NCBI GenBank assembly: GCA_029204225.1
Contig: CM055097.1
Coordinates: forward strand, 31,648,802-31,712,801
Direction: 5' to 3'
DNA: 64,000 nucleotides
From: Diphasiastrum complanatum
Taxonomy: Eukaryota > Streptophyta > Lycopodiopsida > Lycopodiales > Lycopodiaceae
The notes beneath the pieces were generated by a model. It saw only the letters and a program-made list of their open reading frames with translations, was not told the origin of the DNA and did not search any database. This document shows, one piece after another, positions 23,401-31,889 of the stretch; the stretch's first letter is position 1; the number at the start of each line of letters is the position of its first letter. Made by a program: the position numbers and the translations under genes.

Positions 23401-26400
23401 CATATGGTTGCCATGAATGGGCAACTACTTTGTGAATTGTCAAAAAGTAGCTAGCTTCAAGTGGAGGGATTCTAAAATAGATTTTTGGTTAGACATTTGG
23501 GTGTGCTAAGTAAGTAACACCTTTCACTTGCTTTGGGGAGAGATTGGAACATTGCCTCTAAATGCTACAACAGATTTCTCAATTGAATCAAGAGCGCCTC
23601 CTTCACAAAAACGATTGGGTTGTTTAAAGTAAAGGGCCAATATTGGTTTGCTAACATTCATAGATGGCTAGCTCTTGGTGTATGGAGAAGATCATCTTCC
23701 AATCATACCTACAAAAATATATGACAATTCTCCATCCACATGACACAATAATCACACCGACATCTTTGGCACTCCAATCTCTTTGGATGAAATCATTTGC
23801 CAAATAAACTAGCAATGCCCTCAAGAAGATCATCTTCCAATCCTAACTACAAGAAGAATATTGAAATAACAAATGACACATAATTACACCAACATCTTTG
23901 GTGCTCCAATCTCTTTTGCAAACGACTACATACTTGACTTGTTTTTCCTACAATCGAGGTACTCTCTTGTTTGCTTGTGGATAAGTTCACATCATCCACA
24001 CGTAGACACAAAAAGATGGAGTGGAAATCCAAGGAACAAATTTTTCAAAAATGTAAGTGAACATAGTAGAGGACAAATAGCAATTTTTTGTTCATTGTTC
24101 ATTGTAATATGAAACTAGAGGCAAAATACTGTCTCTTTTGACATAATCCAAGCAATCTCAATGAGTTTTTGGAATGCGTGCCTCGTTATATTTCAAAAGC
24201 ATTAGCACTCAAGGAAGAGCCACATGGTCAAACATCAATAATCGCTGACCAATGTGATAGCAAAAATTGTTGAGGGAGCGCATATTATGGGATACAACAA
24301 GTAGAACCAAGCATGACCGAAACAATTATAGATCTAAAATAGACCCAGAAGAGAATGTAAACGTAAAAGTCAATAGATGTCAGAGAATGTAGACCAATGC
24401 TAAAACAATGATATAAACTAAACCGTATCTTCATCAATGAAAGTTAGAAAATAAATGGCTCCCCCTGTCGAAGCAGTCTGCATTGGGCCTCAAATGTCGC
24501 TATGTACAAGATCAAGCAAACCTTTGGAAGTATGAACTGAATCAGAAATAAAAGGACTTCTAGCATGCTTACTAATAATACAGCTTTCACATGGAGAAGT
24601 TGGTTTGCTAACAGAAGAAAGATCTTGCACTATCGACATTTGCTGAATACTATTGAAGTTTAGATGGCCTAATCTGAAATGCCAAAGCACATCAGTGGAT
24701 TTAGAAGTCGATGCATGAAGAGCTTGGTTGTTTGTCGAATAGCAGTGACTAAGCTTGTAAACGTAGCCACATCGTCTACCGAAAGCTAAAACTTTCCTAG
24801 ACTCGTCGAGTATGGTGCAGCCCTCTGTATCGAATTCAACCCTCCGACCAGAATCAGTGATTCTACTTATTGAAAGCAGATTCTTGGTAAGGTTAGGAAG
24901 ATGAAGAATATTGGACAGCAACTTTACATCACCTTTCCTGAATTCGACTTTGACCAATCCTTCACCTTTGATAGAATGAGATGAGTTGTCTCCAAGTTGC
25001 ACAACTATCGAGTGGGTGAATGACTTGTAGTCCTGGAACCAGTCTCGATGGTGAGTCATGTGTTGGGTTGCTCCATAGTCCAAATACTAAGAGTCGATAT
25101 CTTGCTGCTCTCCAACCTTGGTCATGAAGGTTGCTTCATCTTCCTCTTGTTCCTGGATCGAGTGACTGGCTGAAGCAGCATTGGCTTGTTGTTGGAACTG
25201 TTTCTTCTTCTCGTTGTTGTACTTCAAAGTTCGGCAATCCTTGATGAGATGGCCAGTCCTCTTACAGTATTTGCAGAATAGTTTCTGCAGTGGCTGGAAT
25301 GATGAAGATCTTGAAGTTGATGGTGTGTTTAATACAGGCTGCTGCATATTGCTCCTCTTGTCAGTGTAGTCTGACTTTGTAGATCTCTTGGATCTAAACT
25401 TCTGATATTTCTTTGTGTATAGAGCTTGTGGATCCAATCCTGAGCCGGAGGAGGAAGCATTCCTTCTCATCTCCTCTTGTAGTAGCATCGAGATTACTCT
25501 TGATAGAGTGAGATGTTCTTGGGTTGAAATAGCCATAACCCAAGTTTCATAGGCATCAGGGAGACTCGATAATAGAGTCATTACTGCATTTGAATCTTCA
25601 ATGACTAATCATGTTGCAGTTATCTGCTCCATAAGGTTTTTGAAAGTGTTGAGACGGCTCGAAACACTATTTGCATCAGACATTCTGAGAGTGAAAAATT
25701 TCTTCCTTAGATCTACTAATGCTATACATTGATGATTGCATGTCAATGCTCAGTGCATTGGGAACATAAAGTCTAACTGCTTAATTTACTAAAATTGCGA
25801 AGTTGGGACTTCGGTTGAGTTTTTCCAAGATGCTCATTACTTAGTGAATTGAGCATTGAAATCCAACAACTTCATCATACATGTGAAAAATCTAATCTTT
25901 GTGGGGGTGATGCTAAGCTACACTTTTTCTCATCAGCAAGACCTAAATAGCGGCCTTTCTATTTTCTTCTGTTGTTGCACAAAAAGACGATCCCGATATG
26001 AATAAGCTCTCATAACAGCTTTTGGATCTCTCAACATAACTTTTTTCCCTCGAAGAGCGACAAAGGGGCGGAAGAAAAGAGAAAAGAAAGTTATTTTTGG
26101 AGTATTTTTATTGATTTTTTAATCACATTTTTGGGCAGCATGTTCCAAGACGTATTGTACAAAACATTCAATACGTTTCAACCCCAAAACCTCGAACCGA
26201 GTTTCTAAGCTAGGGACCAGGTATTTAACAATGAATTGAAGGATATCAAAAGGCAAAATGAGGTAGTAGGAGTAAGATTAACTCCAATACAATCTACCCC
26301 TATGAATACATGCCTTTACTTGTTACATTCTTGGCAAACTTCCCGTTCCTTCCTCTCTCTTGTGGAATGCCGTAACTCTCCCTCCTTACTAGACTCGGCA

Positions 26401-27673
26401 ATTTCTCCTTCAAATCCACTAACATTGTTCCGTATAAACTAGGTAATATTTCACGCAAACAGGAAGTATTTGGCATATTCCCTAGATTCCACCTAAAAAT
26501 GCCAATTTTTTGTATATTTTTGAAACCATGGGAGCACAAGATAAAGAGAAAACAAAAACGAACACGAAAAGAAGCGAACTTGAAAAGAAACGAACTCGAA
26601 TGCCCACTTTCCATTCTGGTGGTCATTGTCATTTCACTCATTAATATTCCTCAAACACTTTATCAATGTATATGCAATCTCCTCTATATTTACAATTTGC
26701 AGATGATGCACCACTCACATCTTGGTATCATCATACTTCTTTGGCTAGGATGTTGAAACTCATAGATCATCGTATATAGCATCATAAGTATGATAGATGA
26801 CAATAAACACATCAATAGTGTAGGTGATTTCAAATGTTATTGGGCTGAATCTAAGATGCTAACAATCAAGAACATTGAACCTTTCAAATCTAGAAAAGTG
26901 GACAGCCATAGAACAACAATCCTCAAGAAAGAGGAAGCTAAAATTGAGAGAGAAAACTCAAAGCTTGTATTGCACAAATGAATCCCTCATGTTCTCCTAA
27001 TGTGGAGAGATACAAATAGATGGGACATGGTAGATGTAAAGGCTAAAGAATGGAGAGACAAACACCAAGAGCCCATGGAATTGAATAGCCAACAAATGTA
27101 ACTCCTCATAGGAGTGAATATGAAGTGTCAAACTCGTATGGAGTCTATAGGCTATTTTAAAAATAAAGGCCCCAATGGGGATACAGCATTGGTAGGGTCT
27201 AAGTTTAACATTAAACTTGACATTAGACCAGTCACCATAGAAACTTGATATGAAGGTGCGAGTTTCCAAAAATTATACAAGTACATGGAGAATCAAGAAA
27301 GTTAGCAAACATTAAAGCTCAGGCTTCTTGACGAGAGATGGATTGAATCCAAAAAACATAATATACATGATTGAGAACCAACTAACCTATCTAGGTTATT
27401 TGAGAACCTGCTAAACAGATTGGATCCCATCTTAAAGAGATTTTACCATGTAGGAAAAATATTTTACAAGACGTTGGGACAGACTTTATTTTGGCTTTTA
27501 CATGCTTATATGTAGCTAGTAGGTGCATGTGGCATCATGTTCATTTGTTGAATATTGCATTTCTAACTCATAACTTTTGCACGGATAGACAAGGTTGAAG
27601 GTACTTGATGTACTTTCATTATTTTCCACAAATCTTGATGAGTCTCCAGAGGAAGTTGATAAAACATTTTGTT

Positions 27674-27727
<54 letters not shown>

Positions 27728-28832
27728 AATATTTCAGGTCTAATTGGAATCATCACTTTAATAAAAAAATGTTGAAAATTCAAGAGTCCCAACCACAACA
27801 CATATTAATGCAAGTCATTTGAGGAAATTTTTTAAATAAAAATTGGAAGGAATTGCTCACTGCATCTTCATAGGTGGTTTGACCAGAAGCCCAAGAAAGC
27901 TCATCAGAACTATTGTAACCGTCTCCTTCATGTGATCTTGGAGATGTTGAGCGAGAGCGATTTAAGGAACTTTGAAGAGCTTTGATGTTCCAAGAGGGTC
28001 TCTGTGATGATCCAGCAGCTCTATTTCCACTAGGCATGCCTGTCCAAGCACTCCATCTTGAGCTGCCCAATGTTTGTGAAGACGAGGATAAAGGGAAAGG
28101 AGTTGAGGAAGGAACACTAAATGAGCTCCCTGCATTTTCAGAAACATGTGAAAGAGAGCTTGACCTACTTTGATCCAACGCTTCACGACTCCGCGAAGCC
28201 AAACCCACGTCATCTAACACCTCAGTGCAAGCCAAATTGGGTGGCAACATGGAAGACGATGAAGAAGAATCTTTCATAGAGGCACAATTCCTTGTTTGGG
28301 ATAAAAATGCTTGATCCGAGGAAGATTGTATATAAGTCTGGAAGGAGGCATTATTATGCAGCCGAGGAGGAACTAAAGATACAGAACCCTTACTATTATG
28401 ACTGCTATCTCTATCATCAGACTTCTTATCTGAAGTTTCTGCAATTTCTCTACTCTCAGCAGGAAAGTGTCCAATATTAGGGCGCACTGTCAAATTATGC
28501 TCCCTTCTTCCATCTCCGGATTCCCCCACAAAATCGAAGTCTCCTTTGCTGTGCTCTTTTGTTCTGTTGTCAGTTTTGTTATAGACATCATAAAATAATG
28601 ACTCTAATTTGAAGTCAGAATCAGCTTCATAATGCCCTAGAGCGCACGAAGAAGACGGATGAGAGTAAGGGGCAGAGGGACGGGGAGGAAACGGTGGGGG
28701 AGGGGGTGGAAGCGGAGGAGGGGGAGGGGGAGAAGAAGAAGGCAAAGCGGCAGAAGATGGAGGAGCAGTAGCGCGATTCTGGGAAGAATTGGAGGTGGTA
28801 CCTTGACCTCTTTGAACAACCACTCTTGTCAT
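5697..28832 (-). CDS. OTLD1: OTU-domain deubiquitinase, OTLD1/OTUD5-like, 8 exons
   Basis: A predicted 651-residue protein from exons 28832-27861, 21541-21377, 21250-21173, 13669-13591, 13364-13219, 12858-12793, 6266-6089 and 5968-5697. All introns are GT-AG and every junction keeps frame. Residues 1-324 are proline/serine-rich and low complexity. Residues about 325-480 form the OTU cysteine-protease domain, with DGNCLF (Asp349, Cys352) and GNHYNS (His457). Residues about 594-635 form a UBA domain containing LVSMGF. The start MTRVVVQRG and the OTU plus UBA order match plant OTLD1-type proteins, which remove ubiquitin from histone H2B in Arabidopsis; that role is known for the family and inferred here. 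Introns 1, 3 and 6 are 6.3, 7.5 and 6.5 kb and full of transposons; introns 2, 4, 5 and 7 are 120-360 bp. No stop or frameshift interrupts the exons, so the gene looks functional. Confidence 0.93.
6089..6266 (-). CDS. OTLD1: OTLD1-like exon 7
   Basis: 178 bp beginning ALLAEGRYYSDLELTEQEIE, a family-conserved acidic helix. It ends in phase 1 within a Ser-rich stretch at a GTAATA donor. The acceptor TTATAG directly precedes GCACTATTGG. Confidence 0.93.
6267..8178. other. Intron 6, proximal part, no recognisable content
   Basis: Downstream of the 6266 acceptor the intron is AT-rich without clear TE coding similarity. Short frames here show no family motifs. Confidence 0.5.
8179..8237. repeat. 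(CT)n microsatellite at the 5' edge of LINE 1
   Basis: About 59 bp of uninterrupted CT. LINE-derived sequence begins just beyond it. Sequence before the tract does not look like a LINE 3' end, unlike the tracts at 49-51 kb. Confidence 0.95.
8238..11092 (+). mobile_element. LINE 1: 5'-truncated, degenerate L1-like retrotransposon
   Basis: Endonuclease-like sequence starts at about 8297 (RIGVWNCHG, the start of an exonuclease/endonuclease/phosphatase fold). A deleted linker follows, then reverse transcriptase pieces at 8870-9621: LHALGQAGFGAHHSTTDHLF, GVKQGCSLSPTLFGLY and the catalytic YADDV. The thumb-side piece with YTYLGASF and LRKGHASLVSLEQF is at 9625-9831. The 3' end at about 11060-11092 (GGCATTAAAAAGACGTTAAT then AAAGC) matches the end of LINE 3 at 49 kb. 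Stops and frameshifts abound, and a 42-bp in-frame tandem duplication lies inside the reverse transcriptase at 9352-9435. A separate inverted-repeat element (10031-10890) sits in the 3' region. Antisense within OTLD1-like intron 6. Confidence 0.85.
10031..10890. mobile_element. Inverted-repeat (foldback-like) element with ~205-216 bp arms
   Basis: Left arm 10031-10246 and right arm 10686-10890 are near-perfect reverse complements: I see one two-base mismatch (CTTGGG against CTCAGG) and one 6-8 bp indel. Outer ends are TGTTGAAC and GTTCAACA. The 440-bp middle has a TATTTAA-type box near 10350 and a pyrimidine-rich stretch, resembling part of an LTR. No target-site duplication is obvious. It could be a foldback DNA element or an LTR element with an inverted partial LTR copy. 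The high arm identity suggests recent origin. Confidence 0.75.
11345..12150 (+). mobile_element. Palindrome-ended non-autonomous DNA element, copy 1
   Basis: An element of about 800 bp with short terminal inverted repeats (ATAGTTGCAGCG at 11346, its complement at about 12137-12148) and arrays of the motif AATCGCGATTC near both ends. Inside are A-runs (11415-11441 and near 12065), a G/C-run core at 11735-11910, and the phrase GATACCCATATTGCC near 12038. The same internal blocks recur at 20222-20854 and 60786-61038. No coding capacity. The terminal-repeat family is not one I can name. Confidence 0.75.
11735..11912. repeat. G-run/C-run palindromic core
   Basis: Repeated runs of five to six G alternate with C-runs, for example GGGGGGCGGTAGCCCCC and GGGGGGCAACGCCCCCC. 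This gives both hairpin and G-quadruplex potential in an otherwise AT-rich intron. A shorter version is in copy 2 at about 20549-20605. Confidence 0.85.
12436..12592. repeat. Local direct duplication in intron 6
   Basis: Two diverged copies of about 75-80 bp, each beginning CCTCCAATTGAAGAAA and continuing into GTCATTTTC and ATGTAGTTA. Confidence 0.7.
12793..12858 (-). CDS. OTLD1: OTLD1-like exon 6
   Basis: 22 codons (TAVDRDQVKAAIKAQQDQQI, then DK) between TTTCAG and GTTTGC. It encodes a charged helix that links the OTU domain to the C-terminal region. Confidence 0.92.
13219..13364 (-). CDS. OTLD1: OTLD1-like exon 5 (OTU catalytic His)
   Basis: 146 bp in phase 1 to 0. It encodes PINIFHGSYETDLPPIRLSY followed by the HRGNHYNS motif with the catalytic His, then GAGLGFGSLHG. 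The donor is GTGAGA. The 226-bp intron 4 lies before it. Confidence 0.95.
13591..13669 (-). CDS. OTLD1: OTLD1-like exon 4
   Basis: 79 bp encoding VYGNNLEIQAMAEIFNRPIH and a short tail, ending in phase 1 at a GTGCTT donor. It continues the OTU domain after the 7.5-kb intron 3. Confidence 0.94.
13670..14469. other. Intron 3, distal end, no recognisable content
   Basis: AT-rich intron sequence without TE coding similarity, lying between exon 4 and the palindromic-element fragment at 14470. Confidence 0.5.
14470..14552 (+). mobile_element. Fragment of the palindrome-ended DNA element family (copy 4)
   Basis: A diverged match to the right-hand internal block of copies 1-3: TTCGGCAACCTACA, then TTGATACCCATATTGCCC and an A-run. 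The element terminus is missing; hAT transposase intron sequence begins instead. Confidence 0.6.
14617..15840 (+). pseudogene. hAT transposase C-terminal region, copy A
   Basis: The exon starting MTELKFIWEMRWNYF runs to a donor near 14955 (CTCAG then GTATGC). The next exon, about 15036-15196, encodes DCAASVCERNWSTWALIHTR, a classic hAT C-terminal dimerisation motif. The third starts after CCTTGCAG at about 15299 (TKISDLERQVDLP) and runs into an acidic linker with VSEDDQDEDEPIRVVFARL. The exon 1-2 junction is in frame here, unlike in copy B. A GA-rich stretch near 15390-15435 shifts the reading frame. The copy joins directly to DUF659 sequence near 15810. Confidence 0.8.
15810..16492 (+). pseudogene. 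hAT transposase DUF659-like segment
   Basis: The open frame reads LQFLRAVDCSRGGRVISADF and then VVTDNATNCVQMG, the DUF659 signature with a catalytic-type Asp. It continues through HTPCAAHDIDLLMGDIG to LQLPILQPER and a GTAAGC donor at 16493. It splices in phase into the copy-B exon at 16597 (AG plus G makes Arg, then MTELRF). No stop occurs within the exon. Confidence 0.82.
16597..18762 (+). pseudogene. hAT transposase C-terminal region copy B with Pro-rich AT-hook tail
   Basis: Exons 16597-16941, 17031-17192 and 17300 onward parallel copy A: MTELRFIWETRWKYF, DCAASMCERNWSTW, TKISDLERQVDLP. Relative to copy A one base is missing before the 16941 donor, which shifts the next exon. A GA run near 17393-17430 gives another shift. 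From 18127 a 213-codon frame encodes a proline/alanine-rich region, then two AT-hook-like clusters, RKRPGRPKG and GKRGRPRR (about 18566-18655). The frame ends at the junction with a copia LTR, so the natural C-terminus is lost or just beyond. Tail function is inferred: DNA binding. Confidence 0.78.
18763..19153 (+). mobile_element. Copia 5' LTR inserted in the hAT element
   Basis: A 391-bp sequence with TG...CA ends (TGTTGAAATAAATGCC to TTGGAATTTGTCA), followed at once by a primer-binding site. The LTR's first bases supply the TGA that ends the hAT frame. No matching 3' LTR is found in the window. Confidence 0.8.
19154..19165 (+). promoter_or_regulatory. Copia primer-binding site (tRNA-iMet type)
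   Basis: TGGTATTAGAGC, one base from the canonical copia TGGTATCAGAGC, abutting the LTR end. Confidence 0.85.
19166..19680 (+). pseudogene. Copia leader and gag N-terminus, truncated
   Basis: A leader of about 410 bp is followed by a gag start at 19577 (MSSLAESMLSEASRLDG, then TNFSIWKFKIKN), the typical copia gag opening. Similarity stops near 19680, so everything downstream is deleted. Confidence 0.75.
19915..20231 (-). pseudogene. Unrecognised charged coiled-coil-like fragment
   Basis: A minus-strand frame open from about 20231 to a stop at 19915, GC-rich against its surroundings. It encodes an Arg/Glu-rich, probably helical segment (KRKLEEDIRRHNERHRKQEA), a Pro/Ala stretch and DLDEQIGMNFTRWQL. 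After the stop the frame reads on as NNAPYEGEESVEDQ, like a decayed C-terminus. The upstream side is cut by palindromic element copy 2, with the frame running into its terminus. Probably transposon-derived; no family recognised. Confidence 0.45.
20222..20854 (-). mobile_element. Palindrome-ended non-autonomous DNA element, copy 2
   Basis: Inverted relative to copy 1. Ends are CATAGATGCAC on the left and GTGCATCCATG on the right. The subterminal arrays use GAAACGCGTTTC-type palindromes instead of AATCGCGATTC. The internal blocks are shared: the GGGCAATATGGGTATC phrase near 20313, the G/C-run core near 20549-20605, the block CTTCTGAAAGGCAAAACGCT, and an A-run near 20750-20770. A block at 20398-20485 is also found in copy 3. 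Confidence 0.75.
21173..21250 (-). CDS. OTLD1: OTLD1-like exon 3
   Basis: 26 codons, starting ETERDHFSQFVTESF and ending CKRKRRDK. The acceptor is TTGTATAG and the donor GTACAT. It continues the OTU domain and is separated from exon 2 by a 126-bp intron. Confidence 0.94.
21377..21541 (-). CDS. OTLD1: OTLD1-like exon 2 (OTU catalytic Asp/Cys)
   Basis: 55 codons in phase 0. The acceptor TTTTTTAG precedes EERERQFEIELRRAKGLELR, and the exon ends LCIDYM before a GTACTG donor. It carries DGNCLF, the OTU active-site motif. The internal Met before AEDGNC is not the start. Confidence 0.95.
21842..22080. repeat. CG-palindrome-rich short element with A/T runs
   Basis: Several GGACGCGTCC/CGGACACGTCCG-type palindromes flank T-runs and A-runs in an AT-rich intron (for example about 21860-21878, 21970-21976, 22030-22070). 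The layout of CG palindromes around homopolymer runs resembles the copies at 11345 and 20222, but no internal block is shared. Possibly another MITE-like element. Confidence 0.5.
22081..22770. other. Intron 1 sequence without recognisable content
   Basis: AT-rich sequence with no coding similarity or repeat structure that I can support. Confidence 0.45.
22780..23500 (+). mobile_element. Degenerate LINE reverse transcriptase fragment
   Basis: Reading across stops gives LIDEAKEKGKLLYCFID and then FDSIPCEKLCERL, the reverse transcriptase region around the first catalytic Asp. Further on, YKYLGVKLLHQSRQFSMKN can be read after a frameshift near 23250-23330, a thumb-side LINE motif. It is distinct from and older than the (CT)n-associated LINEs. 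Confidence 0.65.
23686..23926. repeat. Direct duplication of about 110 bp
   Basis: Two copies begin AGAAGATCATCTTCCAATC (about 23686 and about 23823). Both continue to ATGACACA, ACACC(G/A)ACATCTTTGG and CTCCAATCTCTTT. Confidence 0.7.
24420..25700 (-). mobile_element. Ty1/copia remnant: gag, protease, pre-integrase (intron 1)
   Basis: A nearly continuous frame in the sense orientation of the host gene. Gag upstream of 25581 includes RLNTFKNLMEQI; 25581-25087 carries the zinc knuckle CKYCKRTGHLIKDC. One TAG stop at 25086-25084 separates it from the protease frame (25083-24490), which reads YLDYGATQHMTHHRDWF; the usual DSG is DYG, so the protease is probably inactive. A pre-integrase zinc region (LWHFRLGHLNFNS and CESCIISKHA) follows. 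A second stop replaces the Cys after VHSDI and the element is truncated near 24420, before the integrase core. No LTRs identified. Confidence 0.85.
25750..27660. other. Intron 1 sequence without recognisable content
   Basis: AT-rich and polypurine-poor; no coding motif, LTR or terminal repeat is supportable. Confidence 0.45.
27678..27723. repeat. (CT)n microsatellite in intron 1
   Basis: About 46 bp of CT, some 140 bp downstream of the exon 1 donor on the gene strand (where it reads GA). No LINE sequence adjoins it. Confidence 0.95.
27861..28832 (-). CDS. OTLD1: OTLD1-like exon 1 (N-terminal disordered region)
   Basis: It encodes residues 1-324, exactly 324 codons, ending at a GTGAGC donor (27860-27855). 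The sequence opens with MTRVVVQRG and a Pro-rich run, then Ser-rich low complexity, ending ASGQTTYEDA. The same frame stays open 28 codons past the donor, but this extension has no family resemblance and is intron. Confidence 0.93.
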
Positions 28833-30600
28833 GGCTTAATGCTCATCAAAATTTCATAAAATCTGCTTAATTCAACGAATTGATCTGATCTGCATCAAAA
28901 TTCTTACGTAGATGGCTCTGAGCACCAGACGTGTTCTTTGTCTTCCCACTTCTCCACTATTGGCAAATGATCTGCTTCAAAAACCTAATGGTTTTGAACA
29001 TCAAATCTCTTCTTCGTCTTCCCACGTCTATGGAAACCTCATCCGCTAATTTTTGCTCAAGACTTCAGCTAACTAGCAAGGCAGCATCCTCACATCTTGG
29101 ATTGCCATGACTGAGAATTTTCCAAGCTTATGCTGGCATGCTAGTATTGCTGATTTTCCTTCATCTGTCTTCAAAAGCTTATTCCCAAAGCATTTTGAAT
29201 CTAGTTATGGGATAAGAATCTACAGTCAATGCGGAATGGCAAACTCGCTTACCACATGGATTCCGCTTTTGAAATGTCAACTTTCCATTAATAATCCTTT
29301 GCTCCCCCATCCAATCCGACGTTCCCCCAATCTGACAGACTTCTTCCTGTCGCTCAACGCTGCTCACAACTCCCAATACCCCGCTCATCAAATTATCCAG
29401 CATATACACCCGCAACTCTGCAATCTGATGGTTACTCCACACCTTGCGCATGAAGAGAGCTGCGCTGGAAGAGATGCGCCATGAACAAGCAACAATCGAT
29501 GCAGCAAAACTGACAGAAATACTGCATCGGCAGCAGATGCTTCAGAGAATCGATTTCTATCGAAAAAGAAGAGGAAAAGCAGATTGAAACCCTAAAGAGG
29601 AAGAAGAAGGCAAGAGGGATTGCATCAGCAGCTGCAAGAAAATGCTCGTTCGCAGTAGCGAGTTGGTTAGGCGTTTGCGTCCGGTTCGTCAGGTCAGGGG
29701 TTCGACTCCACTCCGACACATCACCAGAGCAAAAAACCAAAAGAAAATGATGGAAGAGAGGATACGTGTGGACAGTGAGGAGTCGGCACTACCACCACAC
29801 TTCGATCTTTGCCACGTGGCATACAATGCCACGAGGACTCCTCTCAACCGTTTATTCTGGATACGTGGCAGTTTTTGAACGATGATGATGATATCCAACG
29901 GTGGAGGGTTTAGAATCCTAGCGTGCGAATAGGGGACAAGGGGGAGGAGACGGCCGTTTTTGGTGAGGCCACGTCGCGGCAAAAGCCCTAGAACTCAAAC
30001 CCTAAGAGTGAGTTTAACCGGCAGGTGCCAGTTAGGTTTAGGTCTTACAGCTGATAGCCCACCCGGGCAACAAAACGAGCATGCATGATAACACGTATCA
30101 ATTTTCGGGTGCCCTAATAAAGCAGAAATTAGGGTGCTGGAGTCCAAAAGATGACAGGGGCAGGACCAAAGCCCTAATAAAAGTTGATGTGAGTGAGAGT
30201 GACAGGTTGGACTTCGTAGTACCTTTCGTTGCAGGGTGGGTGCCATAAATTTGTAAGGACTTTGAAAGGAAAGGTAGACTGTGAAGCCTTCAAAGAAATG
30301 CAAGAATTAACGAAGTGGACACGTCACACGTCACTCTCACCTTTTTCCGACTCCTGTCTGAGGTCCAAGCAGGCCCACGTGGCACCAGAGAGACACCCCC
30401 TCCGTTCTTCCTTCATCCACACACAATCCCAAAACCCTTTCAAGGATAAAAAAAACTTTGTGAACAAAGAGTGCTCTCAAAATTTCATACAACTTAAGAG
30501 TTGTGTTCGGGAAACCTTTTCTGGGTCATTCTCGAACAAAGCTGCATTTTTTAAACCCTAAACCGAATTTTTAAGGACCATTGTTTATAAAGGGGTATAT
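28833..30600 (-). promoter_or_regulatory. OTLD1-like upstream region / candidate promoter
   Basis: Immediately upstream of the start codon (28832). It contains several ACGT-core motifs (CCACGTGGC near 29811 and 30377, TACGTGGC near 29861, a GACACGTCACACGTCAC cluster near 30318) and three AAACCCTAA-type telo-boxes (near 29587, 29997 and 30553). These are known elements of plant housekeeping and ABA/light-responsive promoters. No transcript start can be placed. A tRNA-like piece lies at 29650. Confidence 0.5.
29649..29720 (+). repeat. tRNA-like sequence (SINE head or tRNA pseudogene)
   Basis: An A-box-like TAGCGAGTTGG (29656-29666) and a perfect B-box GGTTCGACTCC (29699-29709), spaced like an internal Pol III promoter. 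The T-stem pairs with one mismatch, but the acceptor stem does not pair, so it is not a functional tRNA. No poly(A) tail or target duplication is seen. Confidence 0.6.
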
Positions 30601-31880
30601 ACTATGTCAAAATTATCAAATTTTTCATGATGTCGCTTTTTGAGAAAAGATGCCGATTTCATTCTTGCGGATTTCTCAAACAGTGGAAATTACCTCTGCT
30701 ATCTTGCATTTTTTTTATGGTGGTCGATTTTTGAAAATTATTGCTCTCAAAATCCTACCAAGTGCAGATTTAGGTGTGACATGCCCCTTGCAACTTCCTT
30801 CAATTAAAAATTCAAAGAATGTTTATTTTCACTTCAATTGTCAAAAACGTTAGCAAGGTCGTTAACACATTTCCCTCTCGTCATCTATACAATAAATCAT
30901 CATTCTACATTTAGAGTTTACTACCGAGATTCTTTTTAACATCTAATGTTCTCTTTGAAGTCAAAAATAATTATTATTCGCATGTGAACTTCATTATAAA
31001 TTTACCACAACAAGGGCTACATGGGGCTTATTTGTGGTTTTATTATGAGCATAATCAATTGTCAAAGTCTCCTCACCTTAGTATTAATTCGATTGCACAA
31101 TGTAATTTTTAATTGTAAATATTATAACGTTTATTCTTTTATTGCTGAGCAACGAAAGTGATGGGCTAAAGAAAAACTCATTTCATTTTGATGTAAGCAC
31201 ACATTTTTATAGTGCATTGTTGGTAACCACAAGAAAGTGATCAAATTAATAACAACAAATTTTTATTATCATAAAGAATTAGACACTTTTGAAAATTTGC
31301 AACTCCTATAGACAAGGGTGGAAAGAATCTTATTAAAAAATTGTGGAACTTCATGCATCTCCATGTTGAATAGTATGTAAGTGGTCACCCTCATCAACAT
31401 TCATCTTCATGACTCCAAAATTGGCATTTTGCAAAGCTTATTGCAAGTCAAGGGCCCTACTTGCTTTTGAATTTTTTTCAAAAAGACATCATTTGAAAGA
31501 CAATCTTAGAAACTATTTTTCATCCAATGATTCGTTGCATATTGGATAAGATATTGGCCTATGGGTTTACCCAGGTCCGAATCCCCCATATGCACACACT
31601 TCAGAATATATTTGTGCCCTTGTGTGGTCATAATTTCAATTGGATGAACTTTGAAAGCAACCCCTTTAGGGCCTGATTGTTTGATTGGATGGTTCTACAT
31701 GAACATTGTTGTTGAGATGAAGATGAAGGCTATCCTTGGGGATTTGTTGCGGATAGTTGTCCTATAGGCCAACCACTGTTGTTTGGACTAGAGATGTTCA
31801 TTGGCCTTTGAGGCCTTTAACCTTGCTCTTCAACTTTGATGTACTAGGCCCAATTGTTTGCTTGGACGATTGTCATACAT
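30601..31880. other. AT-rich intergenic sequence
   Basis: No gene is recognised. A weak B-box-like GGTCCGAATCC occurs near 31575 without a convincing A-box or stem pairing. Confidence 0.45.
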
Positions 31881-31889
31881 CTAAAGGGT

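Noticed and set aside
26300-26641. 113-codon minus-strand frame in intron 1
   Set aside because: No family similarity and typical intron base composition; likely chance.
27780-27860. C-terminal extension of OTLD1-like exon 1
   Set aside because: The frame is open past 27861, but a GTGAGC donor at that point gives a phase-perfect join to conserved exon 2; the extension is unrelated to the family.
29649-29720. Functional tRNA gene
   Set aside because: A- and B-boxes are present but the acceptor stem does not pair and no plausible cloverleaf forms.
31540-31600. tRNA-like sequence with B-box-like GGTCCGAATCC
   Set aside because: No good A-box, weak T-stem and no second copy in the window.
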